This document shows positions 21,153 to 29,715 of a stretch of DNA of 32,895 bases, piece by piece (the stretch's first letter is position 1; the number at the start of each line of letters is the position of its first letter). The notes beneath the pieces are model-generated. The model was not told the DNA's origin and searched no databases. It was given only the letters and a program-made list of their open reading frames with translations. Both the position numbers and the translations under genes were made by a program. The DNA lies in the NCBI GenBank assembly GCA_017305555.1, contig JAFKKM010000060.1, positions 1 to 32,895 on the forward strand, in the 5' to 3' direction. Origin of the DNA: Hyphomicrobiales bacterium. GTDB lineage: Bacteria > Pseudomonadota > Alphaproteobacteria > Rhizobiales > Xanthobacteraceae.

Positions 21153-22670
21153 ATGTCCCATTCTCCCTCCCTTGCCCCGGATCGCATTCCCGTCATCGTC
21201 GGTGTCGGCGAATTCTCGGATCATCCCGCCGAACTCACCGCCGGGCTGGAACCGATCGACCTCATGGTCAAAGCGCTTCGGCTCGCCGAACAGGATAGCG
21301 GCGGCAAACTGCTGGCGGAGGTGCAGTCGCTCGACATCATCAACTTTCTGAGCTGGCGCTATCACGATCCGGCCGCGCTGCTCTGCGAACGTCTCGGCAT
21401 TGCGCCGGCGCACGCCTATTACGGACCGGTCGGCGGCGAAAGCCCGATCCGCTACATTCACGAAGCGGCCAAGCGGATCGCGCGTGGCGAATGCAGCGTC
21501 GCGGCCATCTGCGGCGGCGAAGCGCAAAGTACGGTGACGAAGGCGGAGCGCGCCGGCGTCTCGCTGCCATGGACGCCGTTCGCACACGACGCGCCGGTGC
21601 CGTTGCGCGGCGCCAGTTTCCAAAAGCCGATGGCGACCACGCTTGGCGTCGCAAAGCCGGTGACGGTCTATCCGATCTACGAGGCAGCCTCGGCCGCGCA
21701 TTGGGGGCAGACGCCGCGCGAGGCTCTGGCGGAATCCGGCCATCTGTGGTCGGTCTATTCCAGCGTCGCGTCGCAAAATCCCAACGCCTGGCTGAAGCGC
21801 GCGGTGCCGGCCGAGGAGATCGTCACGCCGACGTCGGACAATCGCCTGATCGCATGGCCCTACACCAAGCTGATGGTGGCCAATCCGTCCGTCAATCAAA
21901 GCGCCGCGATCCTCGTGACCAGTCTTGCCAAGGCACGCGAGGCCGGGATCGCCGACGACAAAATGATCCACATCTGGGGTGGCGCATCGGCGGAGGAGCC
22001 GCGCGATTATCTTGAGCGCGACCAGTTCCACCAGAGCCATGCGCAGAATGCCGTGCTCGGATCGGTGATGGACATGGTCGAAGGCGACGGGACCGCATTC
22101 GACGCCATCGAACTTTATAGCTGCTTCCCGACAGTGCCGAAGATGGCGCGGCGCACGCTGAAACTCGGCCCCGACGTGCAGCCGACCGTCACCGGCGGCC
22201 TCACCTTCTTCGGCGCGCCGCTCAACGCTTACATGGCCCACGCCGCCTGCGCCATGGTGCGCAAGCTGCGCAGCGGCGGCAAGCTCGGGCTGCTCTATGG
22301 CCAGGGCGGCTTCGTCACCAAGCACCACGGGCTGATCCTGTCGCCACAAGCGCCGCGCGCCGCGCTGGCGCAGGAGACCAGTGTGCAAGCGGAGGCAGAT
22401 CGTAACCGCCAGCCGGCTCCGCCATTCGTCACCGAGGCCAGCGGCACCGGCAAGCTGGAGAGCTTCACCGTGATCTACGGCCGCGGCGGCGCTGCCGAGC
22501 ATGGCGTCGTCATGCTGCGCACCGATGAGAACGCCCGTACCCTTGCCCGCATCCCGGCCAGCGACACGCAGACGCTGACGCATCTCACCAACCTCGACCG
22601 TAGCCCGGTGGGAGGCTTGGGAAGCATTTCCACCGCAGCCGACGGCATTCTGGAGTGGCGGCCCTCATAA
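21153..22670 (+). CDS. Thiolase-like protein type 1 (TLP1) with additional C-terminal domain
   Basis: This 505-residue protein has a thiolase fold with motifs such as IPVIVGVGEFSDHP (12-25) and LYGQGGFVTKHHG near residue 385. Where true thiolases carry the acyl-accepting Cys, this one reads GPVGGESPIRY (91-101), so the nucleophile is absent. The last 90 residues match the extra OB-like domain described for mycobacterial SCP2-thiolase-like proteins (FVTEASGTGKLESFTVIYGR, then HGVVMLRT). A CoA-ester binding, transfer or non-classical role is therefore more likely than ordinary thiolysis. The frame is open to 21033, but ATG 21153 fits the family start. It is divergent from the LuxR-type regulator and followed by the LysR gene. 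Confidence 0.83.
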   Translation: MSHSPSLAPDRIPVIVGVGEFSDHPAELTAGLEPIDLMVKALRLAEQDSGGKLLAEVQSLDIINFLSWRYHDPAALLCERLGIAPAHAYYGPVGGESPIRYIHEAAKRIARGECSVAAICGGEAQSTVTKAERAGVSLPWTPFAHDAPVPLRGASFQKPMATTLGVAKPVTVYPIYEAASAAHWGQTPREALAESGHLWSVYSSVASQNPNAWLKRAVPAEEIVTPTSDNRLIAWPYTKLMVANPSVNQSAAILVTSLAKAREAGIADDKMIHIWGGASAEEPRDYLERDQFHQSHAQNAVLGSVMDMVEGDGTAFDAIELYSCFPTVPKMARRTLKLGPDVQPTVTGGLTFFGAPLNAYMAHAACAMVRKLRSGGKLGLLYGQGGFVTKHHGLILSPQAPRAALAQETSVQAEADRNRQPAPPFVTEASGTGKLESFTVIYGRGGAAEHGVVMLRTDENARTLARIPASDTQTLTHLTNLDRSPVGGLGSISTAADGILEWRPS

Positions 22671-22725
22671 CCAGCCAGATCGGCCATCGCGTCACCGCGT
22701 CAACTAAGCACTGGCATTTTGGCAC

Positions 22726-22750
22726 ATGAAGGAGGATAACTTTCCTTCAT
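22726..22750. promoter_or_regulatory. Inverted repeat before the LysR-type gene
   Basis: ATGAAGGA (22726-22733) and TCCTTCAT (22743-22750) form a perfect eight-base inverted repeat with a nine-base spacer, 38 bp upstream of the LysR start. Dyads of this size and position are typical autoregulatory sites of LysR-type proteins; a leader hairpin is the alternative. Confidence 0.45.
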
Positions 22751-22787
22751 CTGTGCAGAAATACGAGTGCGGAACGCGAGTACGCGG

Positions 22788-23672
22788 ATGGACTGGGACA
22801 ATATCCGGGTGTTTCTGAGCGTGGCGCGCGCCGGGCAATTCCTTGCCGCCGCGCGGCAGCTCAAGATCGACCACGGCACCGTCAGTCGCAAAATCGGCGC
22901 GCTGGAGAAATCGCTGGGCGTGCGGTTGTTCGACCGCCAGACCACCGGCTGCGTGCTGACCTCGGCGGGTGACCGCCTCTACGCCGCCGCCGAGGAGGTC
23001 GAGGCGCAATTGCTGCGCGCACAAGGCGACCTCTCGCAGTCCGATGTCGAGCTCTCCGGCACCGTACGGGTCGCAGCACCGGACGGCTTCACCGCGCTGT
23101 TCCTGTGTTCGCGGCTCGGCAAGCTGAAGCGGAAATATCCGTCGCTGACGATCCAGATGGTGCCAATGTCGCGCACCTTCTCGCTCTCCAAACGCGAGGC
23201 GGATATCGCGATTACGATCTCACGGCCAGAGGAAGGCCGCCTCACCGTCCGCAAACTCACCGACTATTCGCTGCATTTCTACGCGGCGAAAAATTATCTC
23301 GCCGAGCATGGCACACCACAGACCGTCGCCGATCTCGAACGGCACTGCCTGATCACCTACGTGCAGGACCTGGTGTTCGCCGACCAGCTTCACTTCATGC
23401 CGGAACTGTACGGGCCGAATTATAGCCGGCTGGAATGCTCGGGTGCGGTGGGTCAGCTCGAGACCGTGCGCGGCGGCGCCGGCATCGGTATCCTGCACGA
23501 CTACGCCGCCCATCCCGACCCGCATCTACAGATCGTGTTGCCGGATGCCAGCTTTCAGCGCAGCTACTGGATCATCACCCACGTCGACATGCGCCAGTTG
23601 AGCCGGGTGCGCGCCGTCTCCGATTTCATCTTCGCGGAAGTCGGCGCGCAGCGCTCGATCTTTTTGCTCTAA
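22788..23672 (+). CDS. LysR-family transcriptional regulator
   Basis: This 294-residue regulator has the N-terminal winged helix at residues 1-62 (IRVFLSVARAGQFLAAARQL, then TVSRKIGALEKSLGVRLFDR) and a periplasmic-binding-like effector domain from about 90 (LSGTVRVAAPDGFTALFL; later GGAGIGILHDYAA). The effector cannot be predicted. ATG 22788 begins exactly at the family start. It lies 117 bp after the TLP1-type gene on the same strand, with a dyad in the gap. Unlike many LysR genes it has no divergent neighbour, so its regulon is not obvious; the TLP1 gene and its own promoter are candidates. A repeat element follows. Confidence 0.92.
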   Translation: MDWDNIRVFLSVARAGQFLAAARQLKIDHGTVSRKIGALEKSLGVRLFDRQTTGCVLTSAGDRLYAAAEEVEAQLLRAQGDLSQSDVELSGTVRVAAPDGFTALFLCSRLGKLKRKYPSLTIQMVPMSRTFSLSKREADIAITISRPEEGRLTVRKLTDYSLHFYAAKNYLAEHGTPQTVADLERHCLITYVQDLVFADQLHFMPELYGPNYSRLECSGAVGQLETVRGGAGIGILHDYAAHPDPHLQIVLPDASFQRSYWIITHVDMRQLSRVRAVSDFIFAEVGAQRSIFLL

Positions 23673-23695
23673 AGGATGATGAATTGAGATTGGAC

Positions 23696-23780
23696 CGTCA
23701 TTGCGAGGAAGCGAAGCAATCCAGAAAGCCAAAGAGCAAGGACTGGATTGCTTCGGAGCTCACGCTCCTCGCAAAGACGA
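23696..23780. repeat. Palindromic intergenic repeat, family B, copy 1
   Basis: CGTCATTGCGAGG at the left pairs with CCTCGCAAAGACG at the right, and GAAGCAATCCAG pairs with CTGGATTGCTTC around an 18-base loop. The right arm contains an extra small hairpin (GGAGCTCACGCTCC). A second copy in inverted orientation lies at 32214-32298. It sits between the convergent LysR and adaptor genes and may terminate both. Confidence 0.85.
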
Positions 23781-23830
23781 AATGAGCAATCAAACCTGAA
23801 TTGATCTCGCTTTAACGCAACCAGACGCCG

Positions 23831-25045
23831 TCAGCTCTTTTCGTCCTGCGTGCGCGATGCCGTGGCCGGCTTGCGCTCCTTGTCCTGACCGGCAACGCGG
23901 ACCTTGTCGCCGTCGACGATGCCGTCCGGCGGCGCAACCACCACGCGGTCGTTCGCCGCCAGCCCCGACGCCAGTTCGATGTTCTTGCCGAGATCGCGCG
24001 CGATCACCACCGGCTTGAACACGATGCGATCCTCGGCATTCACGGTGGCAACGCGCAGGCCCTGGTGATTGAAGATCAGCGCACTCGCCGGGATATGCAG
24101 CGGCGCGGTGCCGCGATCGAGGTTCATCCGCACATTGGCGTAGCTGCCCGGCATCAACTGGCCGGTCGGATTATCGAGCGCGAGCTGCATCCGCGTGGTG
24201 CCCGTCGAGGCATCAACCGACTGCGACGACGTTTCCACGACCGCCGGGAACGTGCGGTCGGCATAGCCCGGCATGGTGATGTCCGCCTTCGCGCCCATCT
24301 TGATCATCGGCACGTAGCTTTGCGGCACGTCGACATAGACGCGCAGCTTCTTGATGTCGGAGACCACGAACATCGCCGGGCCGGTGGACGCGCCGGCATT
24401 GATCAACGCGCCGACGTCGGTGTTGCGCGCCGTCACCACGCCGTCGAACGGCGCGACGATCTTCTTGAATCCCGTCAGCGCTTCGAGGCGGTTCACGTTC
24501 GCCTCCCCGGATTTTACCGCAGCGCGCTTGTTGGCGAGATCGGCGGTGCGCTCGTCGATCTCCTGCTTCGAGACGAAGTTCGACGACAGCAGCGTCTTGC
24601 GTCGTTCCAGCGTCGCCGCCGACAATTCCGCACTGGCCTGCTGGCTGGCAAGATCGGCGCGCGCCTGAATCAGTTGCTGATCGAGGTCGGGCGCTTCGAT
24701 GTCGGCCAGCAACTGTCCGGCCTTCACTTTGGCGCCGATATCCACATACCAGCCTTTCACATAGCCCGAGACCCGCGCATAGATTGGCGCGCGGGAATAG
24801 GCTTCCAACCGACCGGGAAGCTCGAGCGTCGGATTGAGCGCGGTCGAACTCGGCGCGATCACCGCAACCGTCGGAACCGCCTGTTCGTCGGTCCAGGTTC
24901 GCAGGTCGGCGTTGCTTTTCTCGCGAGACATGATGCCGGTGGTGACAGCGAATGCCGCCACGCACGCCACAACAATGCCGATCACGCCGAGCTTGCGCGG
25001 CGCGACTTTCGCCTCTCCCTGTATGGCGTCGTGTTCAGTGGGCAT
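23831..25045 (-). CDS. RND efflux periplasmic adaptor (membrane fusion protein)
   Basis: This 404-residue protein links an inner-membrane RND pump to an outer-membrane channel. Residues about 19-39 form a single N-terminal membrane anchor. A lipoyl-type half follows (GRLEAYSRAPIYARVSGYVK and DIGAKVKAGQLLADIEAPDL, about 79-117), then a coiled-coil hairpin (about 118-185), the second lipoyl half (KIVAPFDGVVTARNTDVGAL) and beta-barrel/membrane-proximal domains. The C-terminal tail is Lys/Arg/Glu-rich. It overlaps the end of the pump gene by 11 bases and is translated after it. There is no lipoprotein cysteine near the start. Substrates are unknown. Confidence 0.93.
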   Translation of the reverse strand: MPTEHDAIQGEAKVAPRKLGVIGIVVACVAAFAVTTGIMSREKSNADLRTWTDEQAVPTVAVIAPSSTALNPTLELPGRLEAYSRAPIYARVSGYVKGWYVDIGAKVKAGQLLADIEAPDLDQQLIQARADLASQQASAELSAATLERRKTLLSSNFVSKQEIDERTADLANKRAAVKSGEANVNRLEALTGFKKIVAPFDGVVTARNTDVGALINAGASTGPAMFVVSDIKKLRVYVDVPQSYVPMIKMGAKADITMPGYADRTFPAVVETSSQSVDASTGTTRMQLALDNPTGQLMPGSYANVRMNLDRGTAPLHIPASALIFNHQGLRVATVNAEDRIVFKPVVIARDLGKNIELASGLAANDRVVVAPPDGIVDGDKVRVAGQDKERKPATASRTQDEKS

Positions 25046-28000
25046 ACGCCATCTCCGAAGTGCGCGGTGCCGCTGCCGGCTGTCGCTTATGAACCATGCT
25101 GAAAACCACCGGTACGAATATCAATGTTGCAAACGTCGCGAAAATCAGACCGCCGATGACGGCGCGGCCGAGCGGCGCGTTCTGCTCGCCGCCTTCGCCG
25201 AGGCTCAACGCCATCGGCGCCATGCCGATGATCATGGCAAGCGCTGTCATCAGTACCGGACGGAAGCGGACGAAGCCGGCTTCCAGCGCTGCCTTCACCG
25301 GATCGCCGGTCGCCTCATAGACCTCGCGCGCGAAACTGATCACCAGCACGCTGTTCGCGGTCGCCACACCCATGCACATGATGGCACCGGTCAAGGCCGG
25401 CACCGATAATGTGGTGTGGGTGACGAACAACATCCAGATGATGCCCGCAAGCGCGGCCGGCAGCGCCATGATGATGACGAACGGGTCCGACCACGACTGG
25501 AAGTTGACGACGATCAACAGATAGATCAGCACGATGGCACCGAGCAGCCCGAACAGAAGGCCGGAAAACGCCTTGTTCATGGTGTCGACCTGGCCCAGCA
25601 GCGCCACCGAGCTGCCGCGCGGTAGATCCTTCGCGGTTTCGGCGATCAGCTTGTGAATGTCGGCGGCAACCGCACCGAGATCGCGTCCCTGCGTGGTAGC
25701 GTAAATCTGCACCATTGATTGAATGTCGTACTCCGACACCACGGCACTGGAGGCGGATCGCTTGATGTCGGCGATGCCGCCGAGCAGACGCGGAGCGGCT
25801 GTTCCGGTGCCCGCCGTAATCGGCAACGTCTCCAGCTTGTTGAGCGAATCGATCTGATACTGCGGCGTCTGCATCACGACGGAGTACGACACGCCGTTAT
25901 CCGGATTAAGGAAGAACGTCGGCGCGACCTGCGAACTGCCTGCGAGATTGACGACAAGGCTGTTGGTGACATCGCGCGCCGTCAGTCCGACATACTGCGC
26001 CCGCGTCCGGTCGACATCGACATTGAAGCCGGGATTGTGCGGCGACTGCTGAATGCGCGCGTCGGCGACACCGGGGATGAGGCGGATGCGCCGCAACAAA
26101 TCATTGGCATACTTGAAATTGCCTTCGGCATTCGCGCCGCGCACTTGCAGGTCGATCGGCGCCGGTGCACCGAAGTTGAGGATCTGGCTGACGATATCGG
26201 CCGGCAGGAACGCGAATGAAATTCCCGGAAATGCCCGCGGTAGCTTCTCGCGCAGTTCGCGAACGTATTCGTCGGTGGGACGATGACCTTCTCTTAGCTT
26301 GACCTGGATATCGCCGTCCTGCGGACCGATCACGCCCGTATTGTTGTAGGTCATGTTAATGCCGCTCACCGGCATCCCGACATTGTCGGCGATAGTATCG
26401 AGTTCATTCGGCGGGATGACCTCGCGGATAAAATGCCGAACATCCGCCAGACGTGCCGCCGCTTCCTCGACACGCGTACCGATCTGCTGACGAGTGTGGA
26501 TCAGCATCTGCCCGGTATCCACTGAGGGGAAGAAGTTGCGGCCGAGAAACGGCACCAGCAAAAACGACAGGGCAATGCAGCCGAGGAATCCGACGATGAA
26601 GACTTTGCGGTGTCCCAGCGCCAACACGAGCGTCGCGCGATAGTTCGCCCGCATCCGTTCGAACCGTGCCTCGAAGCCGCGCTGGAAACGCACCAGCGGG
26701 TTGCGCGTCTCCGGCTTCTCGCTGTCGTGATGCAAATGCGGCTTGAGCAGATACTTCGCCATGGTCGGCACCAGCGTGCGCGACAGGATGAACGACCACG
26801 TCATGGCGAACATCACCGACAGCGCCATCGGCACGAACAGGAAGCGCGAGACGCCAGTGAGGAAGAACATCGGCACGAATACGATGCAGATGCACAGCAG
26901 CGACACGAAGGCCGGCGTCACAATCTGGTTGGCGCCGTCGAGAATGGCCGGTTCGACCTCCTTGCCCTGCTCCAGATGCCAGTTGATATTCTCGATCGTC
27001 ACCGTGGCGTCGTCGACGAGAATGCCGACCGCGAGCGCAAGCCCGCCCAACGTCATGATATTGAGCGTCTCGCCCGCCAGCGCCAGCATGATGATGGCGC
27101 CTAACACCGATAGCGGGATCGAGATCGCGATGATGATCGTCGAGCGCCAGCTTCCGAGGAACAGCAGGATCATTAGGCTGGTAAGAACCGCGGCGATCAC
27201 GCCCTCGATGGCGACGCCGAGGATCGCACCACGGACGAACACCGACTGATCGCCGAGCAGGCTGATCTTCAGTGACTCCGGCAAGGTGTTGCGCACCTCG
27301 ACGATCTTCTTCTTGATGCCGCTGATGATATCGAGCGTCGAGACCGCCCCCGCTTTCAACACCATCATCAGCACCGAGCGGCCGCCATCGACATGCACGA
27401 TGTTGGTCTGCGGCGAGTTGCCGTCCAGCACGTGGCCGACGTCGCGGATATAGACCGTGGCGCCGTTGACGGTCTTGATCGGCAGGTCGCCAAGCTCCTC
27501 GATCTTCAGCGGCGAATTGTTGAGCTGGATGACGTATTCGAACTGCCCAATCTTCTGGGTGCCGACCGGGGTGATGAGGTTCTGCGCCGCCAGCGCGTTG
27601 GCGACGTCCTGCGCTGACAACCCCCGCGATTGCATCGCCACCGGATCGAGATCGATCCTGATCTGGCGCTGCTTGCCACCGTACGGCCACGGGATCGCCG
27701 CGCCCGGCACGGTGACCAGCGGCGTGCGCAACTGGTTGGTGGCGATGTCGAACAGATTTTGCTCGGTCAGTCCCTCGCCCGCCAGCGCGATCTGGATCAC
27801 CGGCACTGTCGAGGCGCTGTAGTTGAGGATCAAGGGCGGCGTCGCACCGGGCGGCATCTGCTTGATCATGGTCTGCGCGATCGCCGTCACCTGGGCATTG
27901 GCGGTGCGGATATCGACGTTCGGCTGGAAGAAGATCTTGATGATGCCGACACCGTTATAGGAGTTGGCGGTGATATGCTCGATGTCGTTGACGGTGGTGG

Positions 28001-28217
28001 TCAGCGCGCGCTGAAACGGTGTGGTGATCCGCCCCGCCATCTGGTCCGGCGGCAGGCCGGTGTAGGACCACACCACCCCGATCACCGGAATACGGATTTC
28101 CGGAAAAATATCGGTCGGGGTCCGCAGCGCCGCCAGCGGCCCGACGATGAGCAACAGCAGCGCCAACACCACGAAGGTGTAAGGACGGCTCAGCGCGATC
28201 CGAACCAGCGAGACCAT
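25035..28217 (-). CDS. RND-family multidrug/solute efflux pump (HAE1/AcrB-like)
   Basis: This 1,060-residue inner-membrane proton antiporter has TM1 at about 12-31, a first large periplasmic loop (FPEIRIPVIGVVWSYTGLPP), TM2-6 from about 335, a second loop, and TM8-12 near the C-terminus. Proton-relay aspartates D402-D403 lie in ALAVGILVDDATVTIENINW. Length and duplicated layout are those of complete AcrB-like pumps. The gene precedes its adaptor, the reverse of acrAB order but seen in other proteobacterial subfamilies. No TolC-type channel or repressor gene is adjacent. AAGGA lies 11 bases before ATG 28217. The VGILVDDA motif and absence of heavy-metal signatures favour organic substrates over metals. 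Confidence 0.95.
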   Translation of the reverse strand: MVSLVRIALSRPYTFVVLALLLLIVGPLAALRTPTDIFPEIRIPVIGVVWSYTGLPPDQMAGRITTPFQRALTTTVNDIEHITANSYNGVGIIKIFFQPNVDIRTANAQVTAIAQTMIKQMPPGATPPLILNYSASTVPVIQIALAGEGLTEQNLFDIATNQLRTPLVTVPGAAIPWPYGGKQRQIRIDLDPVAMQSRGLSAQDVANALAAQNLITPVGTQKIGQFEYVIQLNNSPLKIEELGDLPIKTVNGATVYIRDVGHVLDGNSPQTNIVHVDGGRSVLMMVLKAGAVSTLDIISGIKKKIVEVRNTLPESLKISLLGDQSVFVRGAILGVAIEGVIAAVLTSLMILLFLGSWRSTIIIAISIPLSVLGAIIMLALAGETLNIMTLGGLALAVGILVDDATVTIENINWHLEQGKEVEPAILDGANQIVTPAFVSLLCICIVFVPMFFLTGVSRFLFVPMALSVMFAMTWSFILSRTLVPTMAKYLLKPHLHHDSEKPETRNPLVRFQRGFEARFERMRANYRATLVLALGHRKVFIVGFLGCIALSFLLVPFLGRNFFPSVDTGQMLIHTRQQIGTRVEEAAARLADVRHFIREVIPPNELDTIADNVGMPVSGINMTYNNTGVIGPQDGDIQVKLREGHRPTDEYVRELREKLPRAFPGISFAFLPADIVSQILNFGAPAPIDLQVRGANAEGNFKYANDLLRRIRLIPGVADARIQQSPHNPGFNVDVDRTRAQYVGLTARDVTNSLVVNLAGSSQVAPTFFLNPDNGVSYSVVMQTPQYQIDSLNKLETLPITAGTGTAAPRLLGGIADIKRSASSAVVSEYDIQSMVQIYATTQGRDLGAVAADIHKLIAETAKDLPRGSSVALLGQVDTMNKAFSGLLFGLLGAIVLIYLLIVVNFQSWSDPFVIIMALPAALAGIIWMLFVTHTTLSVPALTGAIMCMGVATANSVLVISFAREVYEATGDPVKAALEAGFVRFRPVLMTALAMIIGMAPMALSLGEGGEQNAPLGRAVIGGLIFATFATLIFVPVVFSMVHKRQPAAAPRTSEMAYAH

Positions 28218-28403
28218 TAAACGGCGATCCTTTACGTCAATTCCACGGGAACTGCATGTACCGGCGACAAATCCCGGCCGCTTTTAACAGACGGCCGCAA
28301 CACGCGCTCCCCATCGCAGCGGCGGCAGGTATCACGAAGCGTTGAGATGCCTCACCTCGCATCATGGGCTCTTGCAATGCGGAGCCCGGCGACACGAACC
28401 AGC

Positions 28404-28431
28404 TTGATCCAAATACCTCCAATTTGGTCAA
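28404..28431. repeat. Imperfect inverted repeat between otnK end and pump gene start
   Basis: TTGATCCAAAT (28404-28414) pairs with ATTTGGTCAA (28422-28431), with one bulged base and a seven-base spacer, just past the otnK stop and about 190 bp before the pump start. It lacks a T run in the otnK direction. It could be an operator for the pump genes or a 3' mRNA structure. The rest of the 217-bp gap shows nothing I can name. Confidence 0.35.
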
Positions 28432-28434
28432 AAG

Positions 28435-29715
28435 TCACCGCATCAGCTCAAGCGCATCGCTGAAGAAGGCCGGGCCACCGAAATTGCCCGACTTCAGTGC
28501 CAGAAGCATGTCGCCATGGCGGCCACCGACCGCCCGCAGCACCGGAACGCCGGGCGCTATTTCTTGCCCGACGAGGAAACCGGGCAGACCGAGTCGATCC
28601 ACCGCCGCGCCGGACGTCTCGCCACCGGCAACCACCAGACGACGGACACCGGCCTCAACCAACGCTTCCGCAATCGTGGCCATCGCCTGCTCGACGGCGT
28701 GGCCCGCGACTTCGCGGCCATGCCGGCTCTGGACGGCCGCGACCTGATCCGCCGTGGCGCTGCTGGCGATCAGAACGGGGCCTGCGGCCAACCGTTCCCG
28801 TGCCCATGCCACCGCGCGATCGGTTTCAGTGGAACCCGTAATGATCCGTTCCGGGTCGAGCCGCAGCACCGGCATCACCCGCTCCGCCTCTGCGACCTGC
28901 CCCAGCGTCGCCTGCGAGCAGCTCCCCGCGAGACAGGCGGCGGCACCGCCAACTTCGCGTTGCGCCGGACCCGTCGCCGCGCCCTCGCCGCGCGCTTTTT
29001 CCAAGGCAACGAGCCCGCGTGCCAGTCCGAGCCCCAGGCCGGACGCGCCGACCGAAAGCCGATGATCCAACGCCGCCTGCCCGATGGTTTCAAGATCGGC
29101 ATCGAACACTGCATCGATGACGGCGGCGCGAGCACCATCGCTTGCGAGCTTGGAAAGCCGCTCACGGATAGCGTCAGCGCCACGCGCCACCGTCGCCAGA
29201 TCGACAAGGCCGATCCGCGATTGGCTCTGCCGCCCCAGGACACGCACCAGATTGGCATCGTGCATCGGATTGAGCGGATGATCCTTCAGCGGGCTCTCGT
29301 TGAGCGGCACAGTGCCGACGAACAGATTGCCCTGATAGACCGTGCGCGCGGTGCCGGGGAACGCCGGCGTGACCAGCACGATTGCGTCGCCTGAGTCTTT
29401 CTGGAGCGCGTCCATCACCGGGCCGATGTTGCCGGCATCGGTGGAATCGAAGGTCGAGCAGATCTTGAACAGCACGTGTGCCGCGCCGCGCCCCCGCAAC
29501 CAGCGCTCGGCCGCGCGCGAGGCGGCAACCGCATCGGCCGCGGCAATGGAACGGCTTTTCAGCGACACCACCACCGCATCGACGTCCGGCAGCGGGAAAT
29601 TATCCGCCGGCACGCCGATGGTCTGCACCGTGCGCAGACCGCAGCGCGTCAGCGTGTTGGCGAGGTCGGACGCGCCGGTGTAGTCGTCGGCGATGCAGCC
29701 CAGCGCCAGCGTCAC
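28435..29715 (-). CDS. otnK: 3-oxo-tetronate kinase OtnK
   Basis: OtnK phosphorylates 3-oxo-tetronate to the 4-phosphate with ATP. It belongs to the DUF1537 four-carbon-acid-sugar kinase family. The 426-residue protein has the N-terminal substrate motif GCIADDYTGASDLANTL (6-22), the block KICSTFDSTDAGNIGPVMD, and C-terminal nucleotide motifs VVAGGETSGAAV and ALKSGNFGGPAFF. The GTG start at 29715 overlaps the otnI stop (GTGA), so translation is coupled. With ltnD, otnI and the divergent otnC it completes conversion of L-threonate to dihydroxyacetone phosphate. All motifs are intact. Confidence 0.93.
   Translation of the reverse strand: MTLALGCIADDYTGASDLANTLTRCGLRTVQTIGVPADNFPLPDVDAVVVSLKSRSIAAADAVAASRAAERWLRGRGAAHVLFKICSTFDSTDAGNIGPVMDALQKDSGDAIVLVTPAFPGTARTVYQGNLFVGTVPLNESPLKDHPLNPMHDANLVRVLGRQSQSRIGLVDLATVARGADAIRERLSKLASDGARAAVIDAVFDADLETIGQAALDHRLSVGASGLGLGLARGLVALEKARGEGAATGPAQREVGGAAACLAGSCSQATLGQVAEAERVMPVLRLDPERIITGSTETDRAVAWARERLAAGPVLIASSATADQVAAVQSRHGREVAGHAVEQAMATIAEALVEAGVRRLVVAGGETSGAAVDRLGLPGFLVGQEIAPGVPVLRAVGGRHGDMLLALKSGNFGGPAFFSDALELMR

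Noticed and set aside
21051-22583. Long open frame (510 codons) on the - strand across the thiolase-like gene
   Set aside because: Antisense shadow of a well supported gene; composition is Arg/His/Gly-rich and no domain is recognisable.
24065-25102. Long + strand open frame across the adaptor gene
   Set aside because: Arg/His-rich antisense shadow of the membrane fusion protein, with no recognisable motif.
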